15,611 nt of DNA from Pseudomonadota bacterium (lineage in GTDB: Bacteria > Pseudomonadota > Alphaproteobacteria > Acetobacterales > Acetobacteraceae). A program made the translations under genes and the position numbers. Positions 6,045 to 13,220 of the stretch are shown piece after piece (the first letter of the stretch is position 1; each line of letters starts with the position of its first letter). The notes below the pieces were generated by a model that was not told where the DNA came from, did not search any database, and saw nothing but the letters and a program-made list of their open reading frames with translations. The stretch is from the NCBI GenBank assembly GCA_021826485.1, contig JAKAZX010000041.1, forward strand, positions 1 to 15,611, in the 5' to 3' direction.

Positions 6045-7885
6045 GCGGGGCCGAGGATGGGGCGATCCCCGGCATGGTGCGCCGCGGGCGGTCGATGCAG
6101 GTGATCGCGCTGCTGGGATCGCTGGCGTTGCTCGGCCTCGGCCTCGTCCTCGCGATATATGTCGATCGCACGTATGAGTTGCAGCGGGTCGAGCAGGCGA
6201 CCGCGCAGGCCCGCATCCTGGCGGCCACCGCGACCGCCGCTCTGGCGTTCGGTGATCGTCAGGCGGCGCAGGAATATGCCGATGCGCTGCGCGCCGGCCC
6301 GGACATCGTCGCGGTCGGACTCTACGATTCTGCCGGCCGGCCGTTCGTCCGCTTTCCGCGAGGGGAGCCGGCGACGCTGCCGCCCGTGCTGCGCCCGTCC
6401 GAGCAGCCGCAGCCGCCCGCCGGGCTGTTCGCGGTGACGGTGCCGATCCTCCAGGACGGCCATATCCTCGGCACCGCCATCCTGCAGGCGCCCGTCGAGC
6501 CGGTGGCGCGGCGCGTGCAGCGCTATGGTGCCATCGCCCTGCTGCTGGCGATGGCGTCGCTGCTGGTTTCCGTCCTTGGCATCGCGCAGGCGGCGCTGCG
6601 GCGCGCCAATGCGGAACTCGCGGATCGCGCCCGCGCGCTCATCCTCGTCAATCGCAGCCTGGAGGAGCAGATCGCCCATCGCGAGAAGGCGGAGGCCGCG
6701 CTGCGGCAGGCGCAGAAGATGGAAGCGGTCGGCCAGCTCACCGGCGGTGTCGCGCATGATTTCAACAATCTGCTGCAGGTGGTGCTCGGCAGCCTGGACC
6801 GGCTGCGCGCGCGCGTGCGCCGCGGGGAGGGCGCGCCGGGCACCGATCTCGAACCGCTGATCGAGGCGGCGATGCGCGGCGCGCAGCGTGCTGCGATCCT
6901 GACCCAGCGGCTGCTGGCCTTCTCGCGCCGCCAGCCGCTGGCGCCGAAGCCGATCGACGTGAACCGGCTGGTCGGCGGCATGTCCGATCTGCTGGGCCGC
7001 ACTCTGGGCGAGGCGGTGCGGATCGAGACGATGCTCGCCGGCGGCCTGTGGCGCGTCTCCGCCGATGAGAACCAGCTTGAGAACGCGCTGCTCAACCTGG
7101 CCGTCAACGCGCGTGACGCGATGCCCGCAGGCGGCCGGCTGACCATCGAAACCGCCAACGTCCATTTGGATGAATCCTTTGCGCGGACCAGCGAGAGCGT
7201 GCGTCCCGGCGAGTACGTGCTGATCGCCGTCACTGACACCGGCACCGGCATGACGCAGGACGTGCTCGACAAGGTGTTCGAGCCGTTCTTCACCACCAAG
7301 GATATCGGGCAGGGCACCGGCCTCGGCCTGTCGCAGGTCTACGGCTTCATCCGGCAGTCGGGCGGCCACGTGACGCTGTACAGCGCGCCGGGGCGGGGGA
7401 CGACGGTGAAGCTCCATCTGCCGCGGCTGACCGCGGCCGGCGAGCCGGCCGAGCCGACGGGCGAGGCAGCGCCGGTCTCCGGCGGCAGCGCGCTGGAATG
7501 CGTGCTGGTGGTGGAGGACGAGCACGACGTGCGCGCGCTGACGGTGGCGATGCTGCGCGACCTCGGATACGCGGTGCGGGAGGCGGCGGACGGGCCGTCG
7601 GCGCTCGCCGTATTGCGGCGGCACGGCGACATCCGCCTGTTGTTCACCGATGTCGGCCTGCCCGGCGGCCTGAACGGCCGGCAACTGGCCGAGGCGGCGC
7701 GGCAAATGCAGCGCGGGCTGCGCGTGCTGTTCACCACCGGCTATGCCCGCGATGGCATCGTGCATCACGGGCGGCTCGATCCCGGCGTGGAACTGATCGG
7801 CAAGCCGTTCACCGCCGTGGAACTGGCCCACAAAGTACGCGGGCTGCTGGACGCGCGGGAGCATCAGGGCGCGGCCGGCGCGTGA
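6041..7885 (+). CDS. Hybrid sensor histidine kinase with periplasmic sensor and C-terminal receiver
   Basis: Inner-membrane kinase of 614 residues, counted from the GTG that overlaps the yfiR stop; ATG 6074 is an alternative. Order: TM1 (about 19-40); a periplasmic domain of about 120 residues whose ARILAATATAALAFGD start resembles CHASE8 sensors such as that of YfiN; TM2 (about 163-185); a coiled-coil linker with no obvious HAMP domain; HisKA with H239 in VAHDFNNLL; ATPase domain with N356 in the N box, D399 in DTGTGM, FEPFFTTK, and GQGTGLGL from 424; and a receiver with E492/D493, phospho-acceptor D537 and K588. All catalytic residues are present. No separate response regulator or phosphotransfer gene lies nearby, so the output route is unknown. 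Coupling to YfiR suggests YfiR binds its periplasmic domain; that is inference. Confidence 0.92.
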   Translation: MSGAEDGAIPGMVRRGRSMQVIALLGSLALLGLGLVLAIYVDRTYELQRVEQATAQARILAATATAALAFGDRQAAQEYADALRAGPDIVAVGLYDSAGRPFVRFPRGEPATLPPVLRPSEQPQPPAGLFAVTVPILQDGHILGTAILQAPVEPVARRVQRYGAIALLLAMASLLVSVLGIAQAALRRANAELADRARALILVNRSLEEQIAHREKAEAALRQAQKMEAVGQLTGGVAHDFNNLLQVVLGSLDRLRARVRRGEGAPGTDLEPLIEAAMRGAQRAAILTQRLLAFSRRQPLAPKPIDVNRLVGGMSDLLGRTLGEAVRIETMLAGGLWRVSADENQLENALLNLAVNARDAMPAGGRLTIETANVHLDESFARTSESVRPGEYVLIAVTDTGTGMTQDVLDKVFEPFFTTKDIGQGTGLGLSQVYGFIRQSGGHVTLYSAPGRGTTVKLHLPRLTAAGEPAEPTGEAAPVSGGSALECVLVVEDEHDVRALTVAMLRDLGYAVREAADGPSALAVLRRHGDIRLLFTDVGLPGGLNGRQLAEAARQMQRGLRVLFTTGYARDGIVHHGRLDPGVELIGKPFTAVELAHKVRGLLDAREHQGAAGA

Positions 7886-7905
7886 CGCCACCGCCGGGCC
7901 CGCGC

Positions 7906-7934
7906 TTGCGCCGGTCGGGCGGTTCCGCTACACG
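7906..7934 (+). promoter_or_regulatory. Promoter of the tRNA-Arg gene
   Basis: TTGCGC (7906-7911) and TACACG (7929-7934) are separated by 17 bases. The -10 ends 12 bases before the tRNA start, a normal placing for a stable RNA promoter. Confidence 0.5.
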
Positions 7935-7946
7935 CCCGCGCCGGCG

Positions 7947-8023
7947 GCACCCGTAGCTCAATTGGATAGAGCACCAGACTACGGATCTGGGGGTTAGGGG
8001 TTCGAATCCTCTCGGGTGCGCCA
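7947..8023 (+). tRNA. tRNA-Arg (anticodon ACG)
   Basis: A complete 77-base cloverleaf. The acceptor arms GCACCCG (7947-7953) and CGGGTGC (8013-8019) pair fully. The D arm is GCTC/GAGC, and the anticodon stem CCAGA/TCTGG closes the loop CTACGGA. The anticodon ACG (7981-7983) reads CGN arginine codons, probably as inosine-CG. The T arm carries TTCGAAT. Discriminator G is followed by an encoded CCA (8021-8023). No duplicate of the 3' end is seen downstream, so there is no sign of island integration within the window. Confidence 0.97.
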
Positions 8024-8354
8024 GTCCCATCACGATCGATGGTCCGTGATCGCCGGGCGTGCCGCGCCGCGCGAAGGGTGCTCGGCCATTCGATTCGGGG
8101 CCGGAGGAAAGCGACCCGGCTGCAACCGGCGCGCGCAACTGACCAAGGTGTGAACGGTTGCGAAACGCCGCGGAAGGCCCCCGCGACGCTCGCGCCACGC
8201 TGGTCAATGTGCTGTTTTCATGAGATAATTCATTTTTAGCTCGGGTCGTTCGCGACCGCACAAATTAGAGTCTCGGTAGCGAAATTGGCTTTGACTCGGA
8301 TCGCCTTTCGGGCTAGAACCGCCCTACAAAACTTCACTGGGTAAGGGTCGCGAG
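8024..8354. other. Intergenic region with AT-rich patch upstream of the beta-roll gene
   Basis: I see no credible gene in this interval. ATCACG (8029-8034) and CGTGAT (8045-8050) form a weak hairpin just after the tRNA. From about 8210 to 8275 the sequence turns clearly AT-rich compared with everything around it, which is usual for an upstream promoter region. GGTCG-TTCG-CGACC (8244-8257) is a perfect 5-bp stem with a TTCG tetraloop inside that patch, upstream of the promoter listed next. It might be an operator or a DNA-level palindrome. Confidence 0.5.
8291..8319 (+). promoter_or_regulatory. Promoter of the beta-roll protein gene
   Basis: TTGACT (8291-8296) and TAGAAC (8314-8319) are separated by the ideal 17 bases, downstream of an AT-rich stretch. 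Transcription would start near 8326 and give a leader of about 30 bases. AAGGG (8343-8347) lies seven bases before the ATG at 8355. Confidence 0.6.
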
Positions 8355-9719
8355 ATGGCAACGACGGTCGCGGTTGGCAGCGTTTCGGTCTCAACGAATG
8401 GCGCGCTGACCAATCAGATCCTGCAGTCGCTCTCCGCGCTGTCGGCGACACTGGCTGGCGTGGGCGCGACTCCGTCTTCGGGCGGCTCGGTGGGCAATGC
8501 GACGGGGCCTGGTCTACAGCTCAACATCGCCTCCACGGCCAGCGGGTCGTTCTCGGTCGGCGGCGGCTATCCGGTCGTCACCTACCAGGGGTCCGGCACG
8601 CTGACCGGCGCCGACTCCAGCACGGCGGTGGTGGGGATCATCAACTATGCCGGCGGCGCCGGCACGGTGATCTCGGGCAACACCGGCACTGGACCCGGCA
8701 ATGTTTCGGATAGCCTTGGCGGGGCGCTGATGAGCTTCGCCGGTGGCAACAATACCGTCAGCGCCTCGGGTAACGGCCAGAAGATCAACCTCGACGCCGG
8801 CAACAACTGGATTGACGCGATCGGCGCCGGCCAGATGTACGCGCAGGACGGCGGTTCCTCCACGATCAACAGCAGTGCCAGCACATCCGGCACCTCGACC
8901 GCGATGGCGTCCGGCGGCAACCTGACCTTCCTCGGGTTCGGCGCGGGCGGCGACGTGGTCAGCGCGAGCGGCGCGAACACCAACCTGCAGTTCCTCGGGA
9001 TCGGCGGCGGGACCGACTCGGTCTATGGCGGCGCCGGGGCGGACACGGTGTTCGCCGGCTCGGCCGTGTATCACGGCGGCACGGGCAGCGACCTGTTCGT
9101 CGGCGGCAGCGGGATGACCACGCTGTATGGCGCCTCCAACGAGACGGTCTACAGCGGCTCCGGCGGCGGCGACTGGAACTTCGCGTCCAACTCCAAGGAC
9201 TTCTTCGACGCCGCGGGGGGCACGTCCTCGGCCATGGCGGCGGACACCGTCATGCTGGCGTCCGGCTCGGTCGCCTCGAATGTCTGGAGCGCGAACAACG
9301 AGAACCTGACGCTCGGGTCGCAGTCCGGCGCCTCTACCGGCGCGGTGGTGGTGGCCTACGGCAACAACGACTCCATCAACATGACGAACTCGGCCGGCGG
9401 CAATACCGTCGTCATGTGGAACGTCAATCTGAGCTCGACGCAGGCCTTCACCGGCAACACCACGCTCACGGGCTCCAGCGCCGGCCACGACGTGGTGGTG
9501 ATGTTCGGCTCGCTGTTCGGCCTGGCGTCCGAGGGGGCGCACACCATCACCATCGACAACTGGCAGTCCACCGACGTGCTCGACCTCAGCTCCGGCTACA
9601 CGGCGGCACAGGCGCAGGCGGCGACCACCGCTCTGGCCGGCGGCAGCTCCTTCACCCTGTCCGACGGCACGACGGTGCAGTTCAACGGCGCCAAGCCGAC
9701 CACCATCGTCCACTCCTGA
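8355..9719 (+). CDS. Secreted RTX-like beta-roll surface protein
   Basis: 454 residues, extremely rich in Gly, Ser, Ala, Thr and Asn, with no cysteine and no Sec signal peptide. This is the usual profile of a type I secretion substrate or surface adhesin. Two clean RTX-type nonapeptides (GGxGxDxUx) occur: GGAGADTVF at 225-233 and GGTGSDLFV at 241-249, which should bind calcium. Many weaker glycine-turn repeats run from about 50 to 400. The end (STDVLDLSSGY, then GGSSFTLSDGTTVQF) resembles the C-terminal uncleaved secretion region of such proteins. It has its own promoter and terminator and so appears to be a single-gene unit. No ABC/MFP/OMP export genes are in the window. Exact role is unknown; matrix or adhesion protein is a guess from composition. 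Confidence 0.75.
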   Translation: MATTVAVGSVSVSTNGALTNQILQSLSALSATLAGVGATPSSGGSVGNATGPGLQLNIASTASGSFSVGGGYPVVTYQGSGTLTGADSSTAVVGIINYAGGAGTVISGNTGTGPGNVSDSLGGALMSFAGGNNTVSASGNGQKINLDAGNNWIDAIGAGQMYAQDGGSSTINSSASTSGTSTAMASGGNLTFLGFGAGGDVVSASGANTNLQFLGIGGGTDSVYGGAGADTVFAGSAVYHGGTGSDLFVGGSGMTTLYGASNETVYSGSGGGDWNFASNSKDFFDAAGGTSSAMAADTVMLASGSVASNVWSANNENLTLGSQSGASTGAVVVAYGNNDSINMTNSAGGNTVVMWNVNLSSTQAFTGNTTLTGSSAGHDVVVMFGSLFGLASEGAHTITIDNWQSTDVLDLSSGYTAAQAQAATTALAGGSSFTLSDGTTVQFNGAKPTTIVHS

Positions 9720-9724
9720 CCGGG

Positions 9725-9740
9725 CGGGGCATCCGCCCCG
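9725..9740 (+). terminator. GC-rich hairpin after the beta-roll gene
   Basis: CGGGGC (9725-9730), loop ATCC, GCCCCG (9735-9740), starting five bases after the stop codon. No T-run follows. It may protect the mRNA end or help the stronger hairpin downstream. Confidence 0.4.
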
Positions 9741-9763
9741 TCACCGGCTTCCGGCCGCATGCA

Positions 9764-9797
9764 CCAGCCCGCCCCTCGGCGGGCTGGCTGCGTTTCG
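9764..9797 (+). terminator. Probable intrinsic terminator of the beta-roll gene
   Basis: A perfect 10-bp stem, CCAGCCCGCC (9764-9773) with GGCGGGCTGG (9778-9787), and loop CCTC, followed by a short T-containing stretch (CTGCGTTT). It sits between the beta-roll gene and the smo operon promoter, the expected place. Confidence 0.65.
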
Positions 9798-9803
9798 GGT
9801 CGG

Positions 9804-9833
9804 TTGTGCGCCCGCGGCAATTGCCCCTAGACT
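9804..9833 (+). promoter_or_regulatory. Candidate promoter of the smo operon
   Basis: TTGTGC (9804-9809) and TAGACT (9828-9833) are 18 bases apart, 33 bases before the smoC ATG. The -35 is only a moderate match. Confidence 0.38.
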
Positions 9834-9851
9834 GAGCGGAAATACGCCAGT
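9831..9851 (+). promoter_or_regulatory. Candidate operator (imperfect inverted repeat) before smoC
   Basis: ACTG-a-GCG (9831-9838) is complementary to CGCCAGT (9845-9851) with one unpaired A and a six-base centre. It overlaps the end of the candidate -10 and the likely start site, a position where a SorC-type regulator could control its own operon. Confidence 0.25.
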
Positions 9852-9866
9852 TACCCGAGTTTCCCG

Positions 9867-10868
9867 ATGCCGGACGATGCCGAAACAGGCCGCCGTGCGC
9901 ACCCGCAGGAGCGGCTGGAGCAGGCCGCGCGGGCGGCATGGCTCTATTATATCGGTGGCCGCACGCAGGATGAGATCGCCGCCGCCCTGAACATCTCCCG
10001 CCAGGCGGCGCAGCGGCTGGTGTCGCTCGCCCTGGCGGAGAAACTCATCAAGTTCCGCGTCGATCACCCCATCGCCGCCTGCATGGCGCTGGGTGAGGCG
10101 CTGACTCAGCGCTTCGGGCTGCGGGGGTGCGAAGTGGTGCCGCAGGACGGCCCGGCCGGCGCGCTTGCGGGCGTTGCCGTGGCAGGAGCGCGGCTGCTGG
10201 AACGCTGGTTCAGCCAGAAGGCGCCGATCGTGCTGGGCGTCTCCACCGGCCGCACGTTGCGCGCCGTCGCCGCCGAACTGTCGCCGCTGGCAGTGCCGCA
10301 GCACAAGGTGTTCTCGCTCTGCGGCATCATCGCCCGCGACGGCCGCGCCATTGCCGCCGAACCCGTGATGCAACTGGCCGAGCGCACCGGTGCGCAATGC
10401 TTCCCGATGCCGCTTCCGGTGGTGGTGGCGACGCTCGAGGAGCGGCGGCTGCTGCAATCCCAGCAGGCCTACCACACCCTGACCACGCTCTATGCCGAAT
10501 CGCGTTTCCTGATGGTCGGCATCGGCGAAGTCGGCTGGCAGGCGCCGATCCATGCCACCGGCTGCATCACCGACGGCGAGCTGACCGAACTCATGCAGGC
10601 CGGCGCCGCCGGGGAGATCGCCGGATTCGCCTTCGACGCGGCCGGCAGGATGCTGACCGGCGGCATCAACGAACGTGTGACCGGGCTGTCCGTGACATCC
10701 GCCCATGCCGGCATCACTGTGGGAGTCGCGGCGGGGCCGGCGAAAGTGGCGGCGCTGCAAGCGGCGCTGGAGGGGCGCCTCATCAACGCCGTCATCACCG
10801 ATGAGCCGACCGCCGCCAGCCTGCTCGCGGGCGGGCGCAACGACTTGACAAGCGGCGAGAACTCTTGA
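9867..10868 (+). CDS. smoC: SorC/DeoR-type sugar-responsive transcriptional regulator
   Basis: Predicted cytosolic DNA-binding regulator of the polyol operon it heads. At 333 residues it has the normal SorC-family length. A helix-turn-helix lies at about 32-53 (RTQDEIAAALNISRQAAQRL), followed by the sugar-binding effector domain from about 65 to 325. That domain includes VLGVSTGRTLRAVAA and FLMVGIGEVGW, stretches characteristic of the family's phosphosugar-isomerase-like fold. The ATG at 9867 has only a weak ribosome-binding site. smoE starts 60 bases after its stop in the same direction, so it is the first gene of the operon, as in Sinorhizobium and Rhodobacter smo clusters. The ligand is probably a polyol or its phosphorylated product. 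The symbol is assigned by gene order plus family. Confidence 0.88.
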   Translation: MPDDAETGRRAHPQERLEQAARAAWLYYIGGRTQDEIAAALNISRQAAQRLVSLALAEKLIKFRVDHPIAACMALGEALTQRFGLRGCEVVPQDGPAGALAGVAVAGARLLERWFSQKAPIVLGVSTGRTLRAVAAELSPLAVPQHKVFSLCGIIARDGRAIAAEPVMQLAERTGAQCFPMPLPVVVATLEERRLLQSQQAYHTLTTLYAESRFLMVGIGEVGWQAPIHATGCITDGELTELMQAGAAGEIAGFAFDAAGRMLTGGINERVTGLSVTSAHAGITVGVAAGPAKVAALQAALEGRLINAVITDEPTAASLLAGGRNDLTSGENS

Positions 10869-10883
10869 TGATCTGCTCGGCGG

Positions 10884-10899
10884 CTGGGCATGCGCCCGG
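10884..10899 (+). repeat. Small hairpin between smoC and smoE
   Basis: CTGGGC (10884-10889), loop ATGC, GCCCGG (10894-10899), with one G-T pair. It lies just before the smoE ribosome-binding site AGGAGAGG. It might set the relative expression of regulator and binding protein; no T-run follows. Confidence 0.3.
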
Positions 10900-10928
10900 C
10901 GCAAGGGCCAGGAGAGGAAACGGCAACC

Positions 10929-12236
10929 ATGCGAATGAGGCACCTTCTGTGTGGTGCCGCTTTGCTCGCCCTGTCGGCGGGCGCGGCATCGGCGGCGACC
11001 ATCACGATCGCGACCGTCAACAATTCCGATATGATCCGGATGCAAAAACTGTCCCCGCAGTGGGAACAGAAGACCGGAAACAAGATCAACTGGGTGGTGC
11101 TGGAGGAGAATGTCCTGCGCCAGCGGGTCACCACCGACATCGCGACCAAGGGCGGACAGTTCGATATCCTGACCATCGGCAGCTACGAGACGCCGATCTG
11201 GGGCAAGCAGAACTGGCTGCTGCCGCTCGATGACTTCCCCGCGTCCTACGATTACAACGACATCTTCAAGGGCGTGCGCGACGCGCTGTCGACCGGCGGC
11301 AAGCTCTATGCAGTGCCGTTCTATGCCGAAAGCTCGTTCACCTTCTATCGCAAGGACGAGTTCGAGAAGGCCGGGCTGAAGATGCCCGACCACCCGACCT
11401 ACGACCAGATCGCCCAGTTCGCCGACAAGCTGACCGACAAGGCGCACGAGAAATACGGCATCTGCCTGCGCGGCAAGGCCGGCTGGGGCGAGAACATGGC
11501 GTTCCTGGATACCGCCGTGAACGCCTTCGGCGGGCGCTGGTTCGACATGAAGTGGAACCCGCAGCTCACCTCACCAGAATGGAAGAAGGCCGTTACCTTC
11601 TACGTCGATCTGATGCACCGCGACGGCCCGCCCGGCGCCACCAGCAACGGCTTCAACGAGAATCTGGCGCTGTTCACCACCGGCCACTGCGCCATGTGGA
11701 TCGACGCGACCGTCGCCGCCGGCATGGTCTATGACAAGTCCAAGAGCCAGGTTGCCGACGTGACCGGCTTCACCGCCGCGCCGAAGGAAGTGACCGACCA
11801 CGGCAACGGCTGGTTCTGGTCGTGGGCGCTGGCGGTTCCGTCCAGCTCCAAGAATGCCAAGGCCGCCAAGGACTTCCTCGCCTGGGCGACCTCCAAGGAC
11901 TACGTCAAGACGGTCGGCGAGACGGATGGCTGGACCGTCGCACCTCCGGGCACGCGGCAGTCCACCTACGCCAACCCCGAATACCTGAAGGCCGCGCCGT
12001 TCGCCGAGACGGTGAAGAACGCGATCCTGTCCGCCGACATCACCCACCCGACCAAGGATCCGGTGCCCTATACCGGCATCCAGTACGTCGCCATCCCCGA
12101 GTTCCAGGCGATGGGCACGCAGGTCGGCCAGCTCATCTCCGCGGCACTCGCCGGCCAGATGAGCGTGGACGAGGCGCTGAAGCAGGCGCAGGCCTCGGTG
12201 AAGAGCACGATGGAGCAGGCCGGCTACATCCAGTAG
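10929..12236 (+). CDS. smoE: Polyol (sorbitol/mannitol) ABC transporter substrate-binding protein
   Basis: Periplasmic family 1 solute-binding protein of 435 residues that captures a polyol for the SmoFG permease. Residues 1-22 are a Sec signal peptide (MRMRHLLC then an Ala/Leu core ending GAASA), with mature start ATITIATVNN. The body matches what I know of SmoE-type proteins closely: WVVLEENVLRQRVTTDIAT, GGQFDILTIGSYE, PIWGKQ, GICLRGKAGWGENMAF, NGFNENLALF, MWIDATVAA, PPGTR and the closing AALAGQMSVDEAL. The frame is open to 10890, but the ATG at 10929, 11 bases after AGGAGAGG, gives the proper signal peptide. ATG 10935 is the only close rival. A perfect palindrome follows the stop, so this message may be more abundant than that of the permeases. 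Confidence 0.95.
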   Translation: MRMRHLLCGAALLALSAGAASAATITIATVNNSDMIRMQKLSPQWEQKTGNKINWVVLEENVLRQRVTTDIATKGGQFDILTIGSYETPIWGKQNWLLPLDDFPASYDYNDIFKGVRDALSTGGKLYAVPFYAESSFTFYRKDEFEKAGLKMPDHPTYDQIAQFADKLTDKAHEKYGICLRGKAGWGENMAFLDTAVNAFGGRWFDMKWNPQLTSPEWKKAVTFYVDLMHRDGPPGATSNGFNENLALFTTGHCAMWIDATVAAGMVYDKSKSQVADVTGFTAAPKEVTDHGNGWFWSWALAVPSSSKNAKAAKDFLAWATSKDYVKTVGETDGWTVAPPGTRQSTYANPEYLKAAPFAETVKNAILSADITHPTKDPVPYTGIQYVAIPEFQAMGTQVGQLISAALAGQMSVDEALKQAQASVKSTMEQAGYIQ

Positions 12237-12246
12237 CGGGCCGCAG

Positions 12247-12276
12247 GACGGTCCGGAGCCGCGGCTCCGGACCGTC
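12247..12276. repeat. Perfect 30-bp palindrome between smoE and smoF
   Basis: GACGGTCCGGAGCCG is followed directly by its exact reverse complement CGGCTCCGGACCGTC, with no loop and no mismatch. It begins ten bases after the smoE stop and ends eight bases before the GGGGAGGGA ribosome-binding region of smoF. As RNA it would be a very stable hairpin. Binding-protein genes in ABC operons often carry such a stem to stabilise their own mRNA and lower permease expression. Confidence 0.85.
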
Positions 12277-12299
12277 GCCCGCCCGGGGAGGGAACCACG

Positions 12300-13220
12300 A
12301 TGAGCACCACGGCGGTGACCAGGCTGCCGACGCCCCGCACACGGCGCAGCCGGACCAGCGGCGGCGCGGTGAACACGCTCCCCCTTGTCGCCCCCTCGGT
12401 CGTCCTGCTGCTGATCTTCTCGCTGGTGCCGCTCGCGGCGACGCTGTGGTTCAGCGTGCTGCGCTACAATTTGCTCAATCCGGCGATCCACGGCTTCGCC
12501 GGCTTCGCCAACTACCGCTTCCTGTTCGCCGATCCGGCGCTGCTGCATTCGCTGTTCGTCTCGGTCGCCCTGGTGGTCGAGGTGCTGGTGATCACCGTCG
12601 GCCTCGGCTGCATCCTCGCCTCCCTGTTCGAAACGCGGTTTCCCGGGCGCAGCATCGCCCGCGTACTGATGATCTCGCCGTTCTTCGTGATGCCCACGGT
12701 CAGCGCGCTGATCTGGAAGAATCTGCTGATGCATCCGGTGAACGGGTTCATCGCCTGGGTCACGCGGAGCCTCGGCCTCGGGGTGGTCGATTTCTTCACC
12801 GACTGGCCGCTGACCTCGGTCGTCATCATCGTTGCATGGCAGTGGCTGCCGTTCGCCTTCCTGATCCTGCTGACCGCGCTGCAATCCTTGGACGAGGAAA
12901 CGCGGGAGGCGGCGAATATCGACGGCGCCGGGCCGATCCGCACCTTCCTGTTCATCGAGGTGCCGCACATGGGGCGCGCCGCCTCGGTCGTGGTGCTGAT
13001 GGAGACGATCTTCCTGCTCGGCATCTTCGCGGAGATCTACGTCACCACCTCCGGCGGCCCGGGCATCGCGACCACCAACCTGACCTTCCTGATCTACGAG
13101 CGGGCGCTGCTGGCCTACAATGTCGGCGGTGCCTCGGCCGCCGGCGTGATCGCCATCATCCTCGCCAACGTGCTCGCGGCCTTCCTGGTCCGCGCGATCG
13201 GCAAGAGGCTCGACATATGA
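12300..13220 (+). CDS. smoF: Polyol ABC transporter permease, MalF type
   Basis: Inner-membrane permease of 306 residues. About six membrane segments are visible, beginning with PLVAPSVVLLLIFSLVPLAA near 30-50 and ending with VIAIILANVLAAFLVRAIG. The EAA coupling loop, which contacts the ATPase, starts at E203: EAANIDGAG with FLFIEVPHM after it. The ATG at 12300 has a strong purine-rich ribosome-binding site (GGGGAGGGA) ending six bases upstream. The stop overlaps the ATG of the second permease (ATGA at 13217-13220). Together with the second permease it forms the channel that receives substrate from SmoE. Confidence 0.94.
   Translation: MSTTAVTRLPTPRTRRSRTSGGAVNTLPLVAPSVVLLLIFSLVPLAATLWFSVLRYNLLNPAIHGFAGFANYRFLFADPALLHSLFVSVALVVEVLVITVGLGCILASLFETRFPGRSIARVLMISPFFVMPTVSALIWKNLLMHPVNGFIAWVTRSLGLGVVDFFTDWPLTSVVIIVAWQWLPFAFLILLTALQSLDEETREAANIDGAGPIRTFLFIEVPHMGRAASVVVLMETIFLLGIFAEIYVTTSGGPGIATTNLTFLIYERALLAYNVGGASAAGVIAIILANVLAAFLVRAIGKRLDI

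Noticed and set aside
5762..7891. Long minus-strand open frame opposite the hybrid kinase
   Set aside because: No recognisable domain; rich in Arg, Gln and His as expected of an antisense frame. The plus strand has full kinase motifs.
7947..8023. tRNA-Arg as an integration site of a genomic island
   Set aside because: The tRNA is intact, no repeat of its 3' end is seen downstream, and no integrase or phage gene is present in the window.
10868..11233. ORF starting at the ATG overlapping the smoC stop
   Set aside because: It runs out of frame through the smoE signal peptide and mature region, which is clearly the real gene; no own Shine-Dalgarno sequence.
9741..11447. Long minus-strand open frame opposite smoC and smoE
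   Set aside because: Same shadow composition, no domain, and it runs through the terminator and promoter region.
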